From Forficula auricularia (taxonomy: Eukaryota > Arthropoda > Insecta > Dermaptera > Forficulidae), in assembly GCA_024734495.1 (NCBI GenBank), contig JALMQS010000089.1, positions 6,460,420-6,524,419 of the forward strand: DNA of 64,000 nt. The letters are read 5' to 3'. A program made the position numbers and the translations under genes. Every line of letters begins with the position of its first letter. The stretch's first letter is position 1. Positions 22,040 to 33,012 of this stretch are shown here, one piece after another. The notes under the pieces were generated by a model. That model did not search any database and had not been told where the DNA came from. It saw only the letters and a program-made list of their open reading frames with translations.

Positions 22040-22740
22040 CAATCTTTTTACATTAAATTGAAAGATTTTGTGCCAAGAGTAGCAGAATTTTTATATATTG
22101 AAAGGAGACAATAAAAGAGTGTCTTCTGCCCGATAAACATTATCCGAACTCTGCTCCATCAAGACAAATGGTAGAGAAGTGGATTGCTGAAACTTGGTCG
22201 TACCAGCACAAATGATGCAGAGCACAGTGAACGCCCAAAAGAGGCTGCTATTCCAGAAACATAAAAAAATCCACAAATTGGTTATGAACGATCGCAAATT
22301 GAAGGTGCACGAGCTAGCTGACATTGTAAAGATATCAGATGGTAGTTTTTTTACCATTTTATACGAACATTTGGGTATGCGAAAGCTCTGTGCAAAGTGG
22401 TTGCCGCGAGAGCTCACAGTCGACCAAAAAAAACAACGAATCGATGCTTCAGAGGAGTGTTTGGCGCTGTTAAACCGCAATAAAATGAATTCTATCGTCG
22501 ATATGTGACAATGGATGAGACATGGCTTCACTATTACTCACCAGAATCTAAAAGAAGTCCAATGATGAAGTAATCGCTGAAACTGAGGCCTATTTTGACG
22601 AGAAAGAGAAATCGTACTATAAAAGCGGTATCGAAAAGTTGGAACATCGCTATACTCGTTATATCGCCCTCGAAGGCAACTATGTTGAATAATAAAATCG
22701 AGTTTTGTCAAAATTTTGTTTTTTTCTTACTTATCCTACG
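22040..22740 (+). pseudogene. Mariner transposase, internally deleted and frameshifted
   Basis: Mariner DNA transposon remnant. PSRQMVEKWIAE (near 22155) and, after a frameshift, KIHKLVMNDRKLKVHELAD...GSFFTILYEHLGM (22262-22380) represent the helix-turn-helix region. MDETWLHYYSPESK (about 22511-22555) holds the first catalytic Asp. The sequence then jumps to the C-terminal NDEVIAETEAYFDEKEKSYYK...YIALEGNYVE and a stop near 22690, so the other catalytic residues are deleted. Frames are broken at several places. Unrelated in sequence to the mariners at 5054 and 57811. Confidence 0.87.
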
Positions 22741-22744
22741 GACT

Positions 22745-23747
22745 TATTGAATGCCCTGTTATATCAAAATACTGCCGATTCAAAAAACTTGAAAGAAAAC
22801 ATAAGACAGTATAATAATGCTCTGGCTTTTGCAAGTATGGGAATGTGAAAAAATGGCAATTCCGATAACTATTATATTGATATGTGCCCTGCGTGCGCGG
22901 GCTAAAGGTTGTTATATTATTATTATTAATGGGAATTTAGGAGCGGGCCGCGTATAAAGGTCGTTAGTGTGTGTCACTTGATTGACTTGATCTTTTTTTT
23001 CCTCTCCCTTTGCTGTCAGCCATACAAGCATTAAATGCACCCTGGCCGACTCCATTGTGTTGAGATCGAGGTGATTCCAGCAACGAGTAAGTAATCTAGG
23101 GTTGGAATATATTACAGATTCCTATCTATATAGCTTACATTTAAACTAAGACATGCCTTGATGAGGCACTTAAGTTGAAAATTTCAGCGAATAAAGTTCA
23201 TAGTCCCCTAAATACCAAAAAAATTTATATGGGGAAAAGTTATGGGGGCGAGTGAGGGCTCTACAATGGCTAATACTATTACTGAAGTGTACAGTACTTT
23301 AAAAAGTAATTTTACTAAAAACTTTATATAACCTTTTTTTTGAGGTTCTTAAAGTACTTAAATAGAATATTAAATTTGATCAAAACTATTTTCTAGATAT
23401 TTAGAAAAAACTAAAAAAGTACTAGAATAAAGTGGGTACTGTTTCTGGTAGGTTTTCTATTTCATTTCAATCGGTTGAACAGTATGGTACAAATCGTCGG
23501 AGAAATAAAGGAATCGATACTTATGCCCACGGACCTATTGTGTTATCTGAGATCCAGCAATTTAACGCCTCGACAATTTAACGTCCCATTCTATATTGTG
23601 GATTGATTTAAAAAAATTCTGTTAATAATAATATTATTTGATGTAACAAATCAGAGGAAAAAAAGGAAACAATTAAACACCGTGTTAAATCATACAATCA
23701 TTTGCAAACTTTCGCCAATTTATTCATCAGGATCTATAAATATTATT
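22745..23747. other. Intron sequence with GC-richer island and repeat
   Basis: 22930-23095 is GC-richer ('ccctggccgactccattgtg') and unlike its surroundings; origin unknown. 23280-23500 carries 'agtactttaaaaagtaattt', inversely related to repeats at 33760 and 34670. No gene. Confidence 0.45.
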
Positions 23748-23816
23748 ATTAAATATTATAAAATCGCAGGCAAGTGGACAAAAATCAAACAACAGAGTTA
23801 GTTATTTAATTTACCA

Positions 23817-23848
23817 GACGTTTCGACACTTTATTGAGACTTCATCAG
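23817..23848 (-). ncRNA. Hammerhead-like motif H8
   Basis: Minus strand CTGATGA ... GAAACGTC with helix I GCCA/TGGT (one G-U pair). Helix II is damaged here (GTC opposite GTC), unlike its partner H9. Confidence 0.5.
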
Positions 23849-23911
23849 TGGCTCATTCAATATAACTCTTTGTCAAAAATCTCTCAGCTATTTGACATAT
23901 TGAATGAGCCA

Positions 23912-23943
23912 CTGATGAAGTCTCAATAAAGTGACGAAACGTC
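23912..23943 (+). ncRNA. Hammerhead-like motif H9
   Basis: CTGATGA, extra A, helix II GTC/GAC with a long loop, GAAACGTC; helix I GCCA/TGGT. Differs from H8 by the base that restores helix II. Confidence 0.55.
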
Positions 23944-24011
23944 TGGTAAATTAAATAACTAACTCTGTTGTTTGATTTTGTCCACTTCCCTGCTATTTTA
24001 TAATATTTAAT

Positions 24012-25464
24012 AAAATATGGACGCGAATGATGAAATATTATTATTAACATTTTTTTTAATTAAACCACAATATAGAATATTATATATAATAGTCCAGATT
24101 AATTTGCAGCAACGCTCACGTAATGCTGCCGACAGGGAGCACTGATGGCGTCAGTATATTTGTGGCAAATTTGAAATATATTTGTAATTTGAACTCGAAT
24201 TTTGAAATGAAAGTCTCCAATTGATTTTAAATTAAGAAACATTAAATATATTGATAATTATTCCTCTCACCCCCCCCCCATCACCACTCAAAAATTAAAT
24301 ATTAAATTCGCTTTTCTTCGCTCACAGAAGAAGAAATTAATCACATCTTATTTGATTTATATTTTATATATCATTTGTTTATTTTTTTAATAATTTGCCA
24401 CTTTTTTATAATTTTTTTAAAATCTAAATTTTGTTATTCTTAGTTTTACAAAATTGAACGACTTAAGACACGCATGCCCGAGTTTCTCATGGCAATACTG
24501 GATGGAGCAGCCTGTCATACAAACAACACCTGATCTCTTTTAAATATTTGGAGCCTTATATCGATTATCGATCCCAAATTTTGAAAAAAATGATATAATA
24601 TAATTCTCCTCCTCACACGATCCCACTTATTTAAATAAATCTATTTCCACACAAAAAATATCACAATGCTCAATGCTGTAGATTATAGAAGAAAAAAATA
24701 CTTCCAGAGCCTCATTTCTGTAGCTGTGTCATGACAAAAATGAGGCGAAACTTTTAAGAGACTATGTATTTTCGGGAGTTTACAGGTATACATTTGGAGT
24801 GTGGTTTTTTAAGAGGAATAATATTTTTAGACCGAGACGCTGCCCGCCAGGGTACCAGCCCGGAGGGCCGAGTTTCGAGGGCGTGCCGAAGGCACGCACG
24901 AAAAGCTCGTTTAATGTATTAAAATGCTAACTGTCGAAAAAAGACAAGCTTCGATGAAGTAGGCACTTTCTGTGATGTTTGATACTTGAACATTTCAGAA
25001 CATAAAGGTGATTTTGAACAGTTTTATATTGTTAGATAACGGTACTATGATGTTTATATTAATTATTTGTTTTCAAATGAGGCAATTACATTTTTATATT
25101 GGTCGAAGTTATGGTGGGTTTCGAAAGAGCTCTACATGGCTAAATGAAGAACTTTTCATCACCAAACGTTGACATTTAAGTTGGTTAAAGAAGTTTCTCT
25201 CTTAACATCAATAAAACTCGAAAATCTAGAAAATTTATTTATGAAGCCAAATTATAGGATTTGTAAGACATTCTACATGGCAAAATGAGGCTGCTTCGAT
25301 GAGGCTCTTTCCGTAATCCTAGATACTTAATTGGAGAACAGAGGTTTTTTTAAGGTTTAATCAATTTCGGACAACTAATAATCACATTCCGAGATGCTGC
25401 CTGCCAGGGCCACCCCCACCCCAGTGGGCGCCGAAAGCATGCCTGTCAGCTCTTAAATATTCTA
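24012..25464. other. Intron sequence with GC-rich repeat pair, no gene
   Basis: 'ccgagacgctgcccgccagg' near 24833 recurs as 'ccgagatgctgcctgccagg' near 25389, so a direct repeat of uncertain extent is present. 24840-24910 is strongly G+C-rich. The frame at 25382-25591 is not supported. Confidence 0.5.
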
Positions 25465-26315
25465 TATATGTACGAGCTGATTTAGAAAAACCGTTCCAAG
25501 ACTTCAGGGCGTGATTTCCCACATCAAAATTAGATGAAATGTTCCAATAAACATAGGTCCAAAAAAGCTTCGTTTTCTGTCTGGCTGCCATTTTTTTTTT
25601 TTTAATAAAAACGTCTATCTTGAAAATGGATGTAGATATCTTTATGAGATTTACTACACATGTACTTAACTACATTATCTACTATTTACAAAAGTACCTA
25701 AATTCTATCTTGAAAATTTTCAAAATGGCGGCCATTTAAAATTTTTAATCCTGAATAACTTTTTAATCTTTCATTTTATTAAAATTAGTATTATTAGATA
25801 TAATGTTACCCTTTTTATTGTGAACAGATTTGACACGTTATTTTCCAAGATCCGATAAAAAATAACGAAGTTATGACAAAATTTGTGTAACCGCCATTAC
25901 TGGCTTTCGTAGACTGAATTTTGAGACCGACATTATTTCCTCCTATTTTCCTACAAATTTTGTCATAACTTCGTTAATTTTTATCTAATAATACTAATTT
26001 TAATAAAATGAAAGATTAAAAAGTTATTCACATTTAAAAACTTTAAATGGCCGCCATTTTGAGAATTTTTAAGATAAAATTTAGGTACTTTTTAAATAGT
26101 AAATAATGTAGTTAAGTACATGTGTAACAAATTTCATAAAGATATCTATATCTGTTTTTAAAATAGACGTTTTTCTTAAAAAAATAAAAAAATGTCGGCC
26201 AGATAGAAAATGAAGTGTTTTTGAAACTATGTTTATAGTTAACCCCTTTTCATCTAATTTTGATGTGAGGAATCAGGCCCGAAGTCTTGGAACCCTTTTT
26301 CTAAGCACCCTGTTT
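25465..26315. repeat. Large foldback element
   Basis: Arms of about 350-400 bp (25465-25880 and 25950-26315) meet around 25915. Shared strings include 'aaaatggcggccatttaaa', 'acatgtacttaactacatta' and 'gttccaagactt'. The outer end on the right reads AACAGGGTGCTTAGAAAAAG inverted. Confidence 0.88.
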
Positions 26316-27010
26316 AATTCTTCGACTTCTTTTCCCTGAAAAGTGATTGAACATTTTTGAGAAAGGAGATCCAAACGTTACCGTAGGTACTTTATTAAAA
26401 ATAATTATTTTGAAATCATTAGCATTTTAGACTTTTTTTATTTATTTTTTTTTATATGGAAGTTTCTGAATATTTGTATAATTAGCTATTATTATAAGAT
26501 ATGTTTGATTTATAGTTTCACTCAGTATGTCCGGGAGGAATGCTTATTCTCCTTGATGGGCGGGTTGAATAATTTAATTCACTCTATTTTTTTATGGAAA
26601 AAAATCAATTTCAAACCATTTTTAAGCATATATATTTTTTTTTTAATAAAATGAATTGAATAAATTTACTTGGTACTTAATCCAGAGAGACAAATAGACA
26701 ATAAAATCATGCTTGAAAACAGAGATTTCTAATCATGTTAAACATTAAAAACAAATGGAAAGAATTCAATAATTCCGCTCGTACATTAGGATTTTCCTAT
26801 TAAGCGTACCGAGTAATAAAGATTAAGAAAATAAAATAAAATAAATTTGTAGGGGTTAGTTAAATTCCCTTGGCCGAGAGAATCAATTCACTGGCCAGGA
26901 AATGTTTCGACGTATCTAGATTGATCCTCGATAATCGAATATTATTATACCATAAATACGCTTTTTCCTCTTAAAAAGAAGTGAAATTTACTATAAAACT
27001 CAATAAAAAA
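26316..27010. other. Intron sequence, no gene
   Basis: AT-rich. At 26880-26945 a stretch resembles the ribozyme motif only loosely (see rejected items). Confidence 0.5.
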
Positions 27011-27260
27011 TTTTATAAACACCTTTTATTTAATTTATTAATAATACATTGAATTGAATACGTCAGTATATTCCCAAATGGGTGGGATTCACAAATATTT
27101 GAGAAACTCAATAAATATGATTTGAAATTTGATTGGTATCGATTGTTGAGAAATTAAACAAAATTCAATTAATTTCCAATTAAGTAAATATTATTTATTT
27201 ATCTCTTAATTGTTGAGTTTGTTTACTAAAAAATTAAAAAATTAAATGAAACCATTCTTG
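27011..27260 (+). repeat. Family D repeat copy
   Basis: 'acaccttttatttaatttat', 'gattggtatcgattgttgag' and 'tttatctcttaattgttgag' in the shared D order. Other copies lie near 9880, 27850, 29400, 30740 and 39225. Confidence 0.7.
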
Positions 27261-27829
27261 TTTCATGAAATGGATAAAAATAAAGTTAAACTTAAAATAT
27301 ATTATAAGTCCCTTTAGTTAAGTATAAATAAAAAAAAAATAATACAAATATTAAATTATAGGGTATAAAAGAGATAGTGTGACGTCACAATATAGGGAGG
27401 GCTCAATGAAAATTTGACAGAATGTGACAAAGGTGTAAGGAGAGTCTTGAAATTTGTGTGACGTAATTTATGGACGGCCTCTTATTTGAAATCATCATAC
27501 AAATTTCCTACATTTAAATTACTTCAATTTGGGTTTACCCCAGCGTTTTGAGAAAACCGGATGAAATTGCGAAATACCAAAAATCTTCAACTAAATATCA
27601 ACATTCGGTTCTTCGATTTTAGCCAAAATCTCGAGGTACTTGTTCTAGCCTCTAGATAGCTTAAATTTCAAATCTCCAAGTTCTGCAACTTAGTGTACAG
27701 GAGATATGAACGATTAAAATATTTTGCGACAAGATTAATTTATACCCCATCCTTTATTTCAATCGGATTAAAATTTATACACGTCTAATCCCTTTTGATG
27801 TGATAAATTCACCAATTTAAAAAAAATTC
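27261..27829. other. Intron sequence, no gene
   Basis: Includes 'taatttatggacggcctctt' and, near 27765, the inverse of the repeat at 12560. No gene. Confidence 0.45.
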
Positions 27830-28180
27830 TAAGATTTAAGACATTTTTTTAAACACCCTTTATTTAATTTATTAAAAATACATTTAATTGAATTCAATAT
27901 GCCATCATCCCCAAACGGGTGGGATTCACAAATATTTGAGAAACTCAATAAATATGATCTGAAATTTGATTGGTATCGATTGTTGAGAAAATAAACAAAA
28001 TTTAATTAATTTTCCAATATTATTTATTTATCTCTTAATTGTTGAGTTTGTTTACTAATAAATTAAATAATTAAATGATACCATTCTGGTCCATGGTATT
28101 ATTGCCCAATGTCCCAAACAGCTTGTATAAAAATTAACCATTTCCATCAATCCTTTGAATCTACGCAACTATGGAGGGAA
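27830..28180 (+). repeat. Family D repeat copy
   Basis: Same order as 27011-27260 and extends further to 'ggtccatggtattattgccc' and 'tttgaatctacgcaactatg'. Confidence 0.7.
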
Positions 28181-28411
28181 AAATCATTTTCAAACAGGAT
28201 TCGTAATCAAATCATTTAAAGAAAATATACATTTTATGACGAGTTAAAGTGACTTTTTGCTTGTAATTCGGAGTTGCTTAATACACTTCATTCATCCTTT
28301 AAAGGCATATCAGCACAAAAAGTAACACTTTAGCTCCTAGTAAAATAATATAGGTCTTAGTATGCCTCTCTGGCGGCCTTACTATTGAATTCAATCATTT
28401 TTTTAGACTTA

Positions 28412-28598
28412 GGGCCGGCTGTATGTCGCAAAGTAAATGCTTTTTACCACTAACAAACGGTAGATTGTAAATGGAGGCACTGGGGTGGCCAATCAGATGA
28501 CAGGCACTGAATGTGACTGTCATCTGATTGGCCATCCCAGTACCATCTACCGTTTGTTAGTGGTAAAAAGCATTTACTTTGCGACATATAACCGGCTC
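28412..28598. mobile_element. Palindromic MITE, probably Harbinger-type
   Basis: GGGCCGGCTGTATGTCGCAA and its near-inverse form the ends of an almost fully palindromic 187-bp unit. Three-base flanks TTA (28409-28411) and TCA (28599-28601) fit the 3-bp duplications of PIF/Harbinger elements with one change. U1 lacks this insertion. Confidence 0.8.
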
Positions 28599-28905
28599 TC
28601 AATGTGTTTAAAAATGTATGAAACGTGGAGAAAAATCATTTTCAAACAGGTTTTTTTTTCTGTCTCTGTTATCGGCCTATTATATGAACTCTGATACTCA
28701 GATAACTCAGGTAGGGAACATTGTAGATTGTAGATATTTCGTTCTGGTGCCAAAAAGAAGAATTCTGATTAAATTTTGGATTCTCTACCTTTAAAACATT
28801 GGGTTCAAAAACATTATTTTTAAATTATATTAATGAGATTTTAAGACGTTGGGCATAAAATAAACAAACGACTGTTTTTTTGTTTTTAATTTCAATCCAC
28901 TAAAC

Positions 28906-29106
28906 CAGGGGTCCCCAAACTACGGCTCAATCCGGCCCTTGAAACTTTTCCAACCGGCCCAAGGTCACTACAGAATTAATTAACAAATATTCACCATATT
29001 AAATATTAATGCCATATAATAGCGTATTATTAATATAATTTCCGTATAATATGTTATATCAGCCCCGCCCATAGTTTTCCTATCTCTAAAAATGTTGGTA
29101 CCCCTG
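28906..29106. mobile_element. hAT MITE (same site as the U1 copy)
   Basis: CAGGGGTCCCCAAACTACGG to GGTACCCCTG, flanked by CACTAAAC and CAATAAAT (6 of 8 match). Same site as 9491-9591 but about 100 bp longer, so the insertion predates the duplication. Confidence 0.8.
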
Positions 29107-29462
29107 CAATAAATAATCAAATTATTTAATTTAAAACCATCATGCAGTTTATTATAAATAGTTGATCTATTATAATTAATTAAGAAAGTGAATTTATAAC
29201 ATGTTAGAAAATATATTTTTAATAGTTTCTTATATTTTTTATTAATTTCTGTTCCGCTGTGATTTTATCTTGACTATATCTATACTTATTATAATCGGCT
29301 TGCGCTACGACGCTGAGGTGATTTTTTTAATTAAAAAAAACACATAGTTCATGACAAATAAAATTTATTAAAATTAGGAAATTTAAATCATAATTTTAAA
29401 ATCCACTAATAAGATTCTTGAGAGAATAACAAAATTTATTAATATCCAATTAAATAAATATT

Positions 29463-29970
29463 GAAGGAGACAATAAAAGAGTGTGTCTTCTGCTGGAATT
29501 ATAAATTTTATTTATTTATAACGAGACTATAGACTACAAGGGCGGATCCAGGGGGGGAGGGGGCGATCCCCCCCCATACAGACACGTGCCTGGCGGGAGT
29601 GCAACACGTGCGTCGCACGCAGAAGCCAAAAAACGGCGGCCAAATCGACAGGGAATTTATAACATTTTTTTTATTTTTTATTTTAATCAACTTAAAATAT
29701 GAGATATGAAATTTGTAAAAAAAAACATTTATTTTTTTAAATTTTAAAATTGAAAATAAAGTTCTGTGTGTGTGTGTGTGTGCCCCCCCCCCCCCCCCGC
29801 TTGGACAATTCGATCGCGACACACTTCGAGATAAAAAGTAGATCTTATATACATTCTCCCCCCCCCCCATAAAAAATTCCTGGATCCGCCCTTGATAAAC
29901 TATAGACACACTTTTTTATTGTCTCCTTCAATATATAAAAATTCTGCTACTCTCGGCAAAAAACTTTCAA
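29463..29970. repeat. Foldback of mariner-related end sequence
   Basis: 'tgaaggagacaataaaagag' and its inverse at about 29918-29935 flank a hAT MITE. The right side continues into 'attctgctactctcggc', matching (inverted) the start of the mariner at 22065. It interrupts the family D part of U2. Confidence 0.65.
29537..29894. mobile_element. hAT-type MITE (GGGCGGATCCAGG ends), copy 1
   Basis: CAAGGGCGGATCCAGG and CCTGGATCCGCCCTTG are inverted ends. Flanks ATAGACTA and ATAAACTA (7 of 8) are an 8-bp target duplication. The interior holds long C runs and a (GT)n tract. Sister copy at 46315-46674. Overlapping frames are noncoding artefacts. Confidence 0.88.
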
Positions 29971-30145
29971 TTTAAGTAAATATTATTTATATATCTTTTA
30001 ATTGTTGAGTTTGTTTACTAATAAATTAAAAATGAAATGAAATCATTCTGGTCTATGGTATTATTGTCAAATGTACCAAACATCTTGTAAAATTTAGCCA
30101 TTTTCATCAATTTACTGGAAGTCCCTTAAATCTACACAACCATGA

Positions 30146-30430
30146 GCAAATTTCGACGTTTTTTCACTTTTTCTTGAATAACTCTAAAACGGCTTATCAA
30201 ATCAAAAATATACCTACTAGATAAATTAAAATTCTTTAAATTACGCGTAAAATGATAACAATTTGATCAATTTCGATTCAGTAGAACCGGTACTAGCGCC
30301 TGTCAAAAATACCACTTTTCCAATTTTGTCAAAAATTGGTACTTTTTGTCAATCTGTCAGTTTGGCCCTTTTAGTTTTCCAGTTTTTCGGACTAAAATGG
30401 CCAAGCTCACAGAGCTAATGGGCCAATGTA
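30146..30430 (+). repeat. Family F repeat, partial copy F3
   Basis: 'tttttcttgaataactctaa', 'aaacggcttatcaaat', 'tagaaccggtactagc' match F copies near 62750 and 51140 (inverted). Confidence 0.7.
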
Positions 30431-30734
30431 GAACACTCTTGAATTTTCATTTTCTTGTAATTAACCACGTGATTAGTTAAAAAAAGGATGAATAATAAAT
30501 ATATAGCTAACATTTGCCATTAATCGTTTCATAAAAAATCTATTAACTTGCAAAAAAATCAACTGGTGTGGTCACCACATGACTTTCACATACTCACTTA
30601 TTTAAAATCATTGAGACACTTCTAATTTACAGCCTTTTCCTTTATTTCAATCGGATTAAAATTTATACACGATTAATAACTCATGACCCTTGATAAGTAC
30701 ACCAATTTGAAAAAAAATTTAAGATTTAAGAAAT
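30431..30734. other. Intron sequence with short repeat
   Basis: 30640-30725 matches 12540-12600 inverted ('tttcaatcggattaaaattt'). No gene. Confidence 0.45.
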
Positions 30735-31180
30735 TTTATAAACACCCTTTATTTAATTTATTAAAAATACATTGAATTGAATACGCCAGTATCCCCAAAC
30801 CAGCGGGATTCACAAAAATTTGAGAAAATCAATAAATAGTATATGAAAATTGATTGGTATTATTGTTGAAAATATAAACAAAATTTAATTAATATCCAAT
30901 TAAGTAAATATTATTTATTTATCTCTAAATTGTTGAGTTTGTTTGCTAATAAATTAAGAAATTAAATGACACCATTCTGGTCTATGCTATTATTATTGCC
31001 GAATGTGCCATACAGATTGTACAAATTAAATATTCTCATCAATTTCCTGGAAGCCCCTTGAATCTACGCAACTATAGAGTCTGTCGGTAGAGGGAATGCC
31101 TACCCTCTCACAAGGAAAATTCTTAAAGTAATCGAAACAGTCATGGAAAAAATAGGTTCTAGTCAAAAATGTCTTTTTTT
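30735..31180 (+). repeat. Family D repeat copy
   Basis: Longer D copy running to 'tctcacaaggaaaattctta' and 'ggttctagtcaaaaatgtct'. Confidence 0.7.
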
Positions 31181-31650
31181 TTAAATGATTTTATTAATAT
31201 GTTTTAAGGAATTGTTCCAATTTTAGTATATGAACCGGCGAAGCGAGTACAGAACAGAATGTTATAATAAACAAAAAAAAAAACAATTTCGCTCTATTAC
31301 GTTTATTTATTTTAATATCAACTAATAGTTTATTACAACTATTATAATATAATGTATAAATTGGCAACATGAAATCTAAAAACCAGAAATATTCAATAAC
31401 GTAAATAACCTAGTATTTGAAATTTAGAAAAGGACAACCCTTCTGACATCCTATTTGGATCAGATGTCTTCTAACTTAAAATCTATAAAATATTTTAATA
31501 TTTTGACTGTACAAGGGGGCTTGGGGAGGGGAGAGGGTGGGCAGAGCTACTGGAAATTATTAAATAGCTCCTAAAATATTAACTCTAAGGCAAATTCCAT
31601 TAGAAGCAAAGTTGTAGTGGTTGTGATTCATGATAATCATTGTTTAACAC
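31181..31650. other. Intron sequence, no gene
   Basis: AT-rich with a G-rich patch near 31510. Nothing recognised. Confidence 0.45.
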
Positions 31651-31700
31651 GTTCCCGCCGGCACGTACCACCGGTGGTACATGAGTGATTATCTTATCTG
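31651..31700. other. Possible piggyBac-like terminus
   Basis: TTAACACGTTCCCGCCGG followed by the exact 16-bp palindrome GTACCACCGGTGGTAC. TTAA plus CACGTT and a CCACCGGTGG-type inner repeat recall piggyBac ends. The other end was not found. Confidence 0.3.
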
Positions 31701-31769
31701 GCGACGAGTACCTAATGAGGATCATGTTCAAATGCCATATCTGGACTCTAAAACAACCTACACACAGTT

Positions 31770-32045
31770 GCCGGGGTATTTACCCAAGGCAAAAATTTAT
31801 GTACAAATCATCTCAATAAATCCGATAACATTAATTTAGATTCGACCTCAGCCTTCGCAATTCACTTACATGAATCCAACCATTCAACCTCTAATAATAA
31901 CCCTATCCCCATTCATTTTGAAAGAAAAGGCCTTAAATTGGATCTCTTGGAATCCACCGAAATAAAAATAGCCCTCTCTAATAATTCAAATATTTTAAAT
32001 AATCAATTGGAAGTGTATAAAAATACAATTATTGATTATATGTTA
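31770..32045 (+). pseudogene. Penelope-like element ORF, C-terminal fragment
   Basis: End of a Penelope-like retroelement protein, which combines a reverse transcriptase with a C-terminal GIY-YIG endonuclease. The frame from about 31790 to a stop near 32045 reads DSTSAFAIHLHESNHS and later ERKGLKLDLLESTEI, with NNQLE before the end. This 'SxFAxHLxExxH ... KGxKLxLLExxEI' layout is typical of the PLE C-terminal tail. The RT core and the GIY-YIG motif itself are missing, so the copy is truncated. About 290 bp downstream on the same strand is a hammerhead-like motif, as known for PLE terminal repeats. Confidence 0.7.
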
Positions 32046-32329
32046 TAATAAATTAAATAAACATTCCTTCCATTGTTCGCACATTGAATATACTAGGGTA
32101 ATTGTACTCTCTCATGTACCTTTCAAGTTGTACCTTCTCAGGTACTTGTCCATTCGTTATTATAATAGCACGTATAGCTTCCTTTGAGCCAGTTCAAATC
32201 TCAATAGAAAATATTAATTCTTAGAACAACTTCTCCTCTTCCCGCTACTTTCCCCTCACCACATACAGTTAAAAAATTTTAAAAATTGTTACTTGTAAAA
32301 CTATTTTTCCAATATATAATCAGTTTTCT

Positions 32330-32480
32330 TAGACCCCTGATGATGGGCTAACCCCCGAAATATATCGAATTCAAAACTCAATTTTGTTTTATTTCTTTTT
32401 TTGTGAAACCTACCTCGTATCTTACTCAAGTTTTATTATTATATTAAAATGTTTCACCTAGAACCAACACCGACCTCCTT
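32330..32480 (+). repeat. Penelope-like terminal repeat
   Basis: Contains H10, 'ttttttgtgaaacctacct' and 'atgtttcacctagaaccaac', shared with 14990-15180 and inversely with 6085-6228. It follows the PLE ORF fragment. Confidence 0.65.
32337..32366 (+). ncRNA. Hammerhead-like motif H10 (PLE-associated)
   Basis: CTGATGA, extra T, helix II GGG/CCC with loop CTAA, GAAA then TATATC. An outer helix I of AGTTTT/AAAACT flanks the core beyond an internal loop. Position after a PLE ORF supports a real relation to PLE hammerheads. Confidence 0.55.
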
Positions 32481-32570
32481 AAAAGTTATTATGTACAAAG
32501 GTTGATATTTAAATGTACAATATTTACAAAGGAATTTAGGGATGCAAATCAATGCATGACACTGGGTGGT

Positions 32571-32753
32571 TTATTGGAGACTCAAAAATTTTCGAACAAT
32601 ATTTGCAGTTTCCAATAATACGGCATTCTGACAAGTTCTCATGTGACATTCGTCCAAATGAATTTTTGATTTTGCAACCTTCCAATCCTTCGTGACCAGA
32701 CCATTTGCGGACACCACCACTGGGACTATCTCCACCCCCTGAAGCTTATACAT
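32571..32753 (-). pseudogene. LINE-like C-terminal fragment (tentative)
   Basis: Minus-strand frame with VEIVPVVVSANGLVTKDWK and CQNAVLLETANIVRKFLS to a stop. The pattern 'vEiVPVVv...G.v...LQ.a.LL.Ta.ivRkfL' resembles the C-terminus of some R2/R4-like or related LINE proteins. No catalytic motif is present. Its 3' part (32535-32645) is repeated at about 32895-33000. Confidence 0.45.
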
Positions 32754-32879
32754 ATCTTTTAGCTAGACAGACAGCGCTTCTTTTCAGCGATTGTTGACAG
32801 AAGCTTGTCATCCGAGAGAGCCGCAACATCAATAATTATTGCCTTTTTTTTATTTTTATCAAACAAGAAAAAAACATCA

Positions 32880-33005
32880 AATGTAATGAAAGTCCGGCTT
32901 TATGGATGGAAATCAATACATGACACTGGGTGGTTCACTGGAGACTCAAAAATTTTCTAACAATGTTCGCAGTTCCCAATAATCTGACAAATTCTCATGT
33001 GTATT
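32880..33005 (-). repeat. Second copy of the LINE-like 3' region
   Basis: 'aatacatgacactgggtggt' and 'gagactcaaaaattttc' repeat 32545-32610 in direct orientation. Confidence 0.6.
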
Positions 33006-33012
33006 ATTATTA

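Larger units (their letters stand above)
23748..24011. repeat. Foldback element with inverted hammerhead-like motifs
   Basis: Arms of about 120 bp (ends ATTAAATATTATAAAATCGC and its inverse) around a short loop. Each arm holds a hammerhead-like core about 68-69 bp from the outer end. Confidence 0.88.
28190..30150 (+). repeat. Dispersed duplication, copy U2 (partner U1 8640-10203)
   Basis: Colinear with U1 but enlarged by a Harbinger-like MITE, a longer hAT MITE and, in its family D part, an insertion at about 29463-29970. It preserves the empty site of the SINE found in U1. Confidence 0.85.

Noticed and set aside
26880..26945. Another hammerhead-like motif (minus strand)
   Set aside because: GTCGAAAC is present but the expected CUGANGA reads TCGAGGA and helix II cannot be drawn convincingly.
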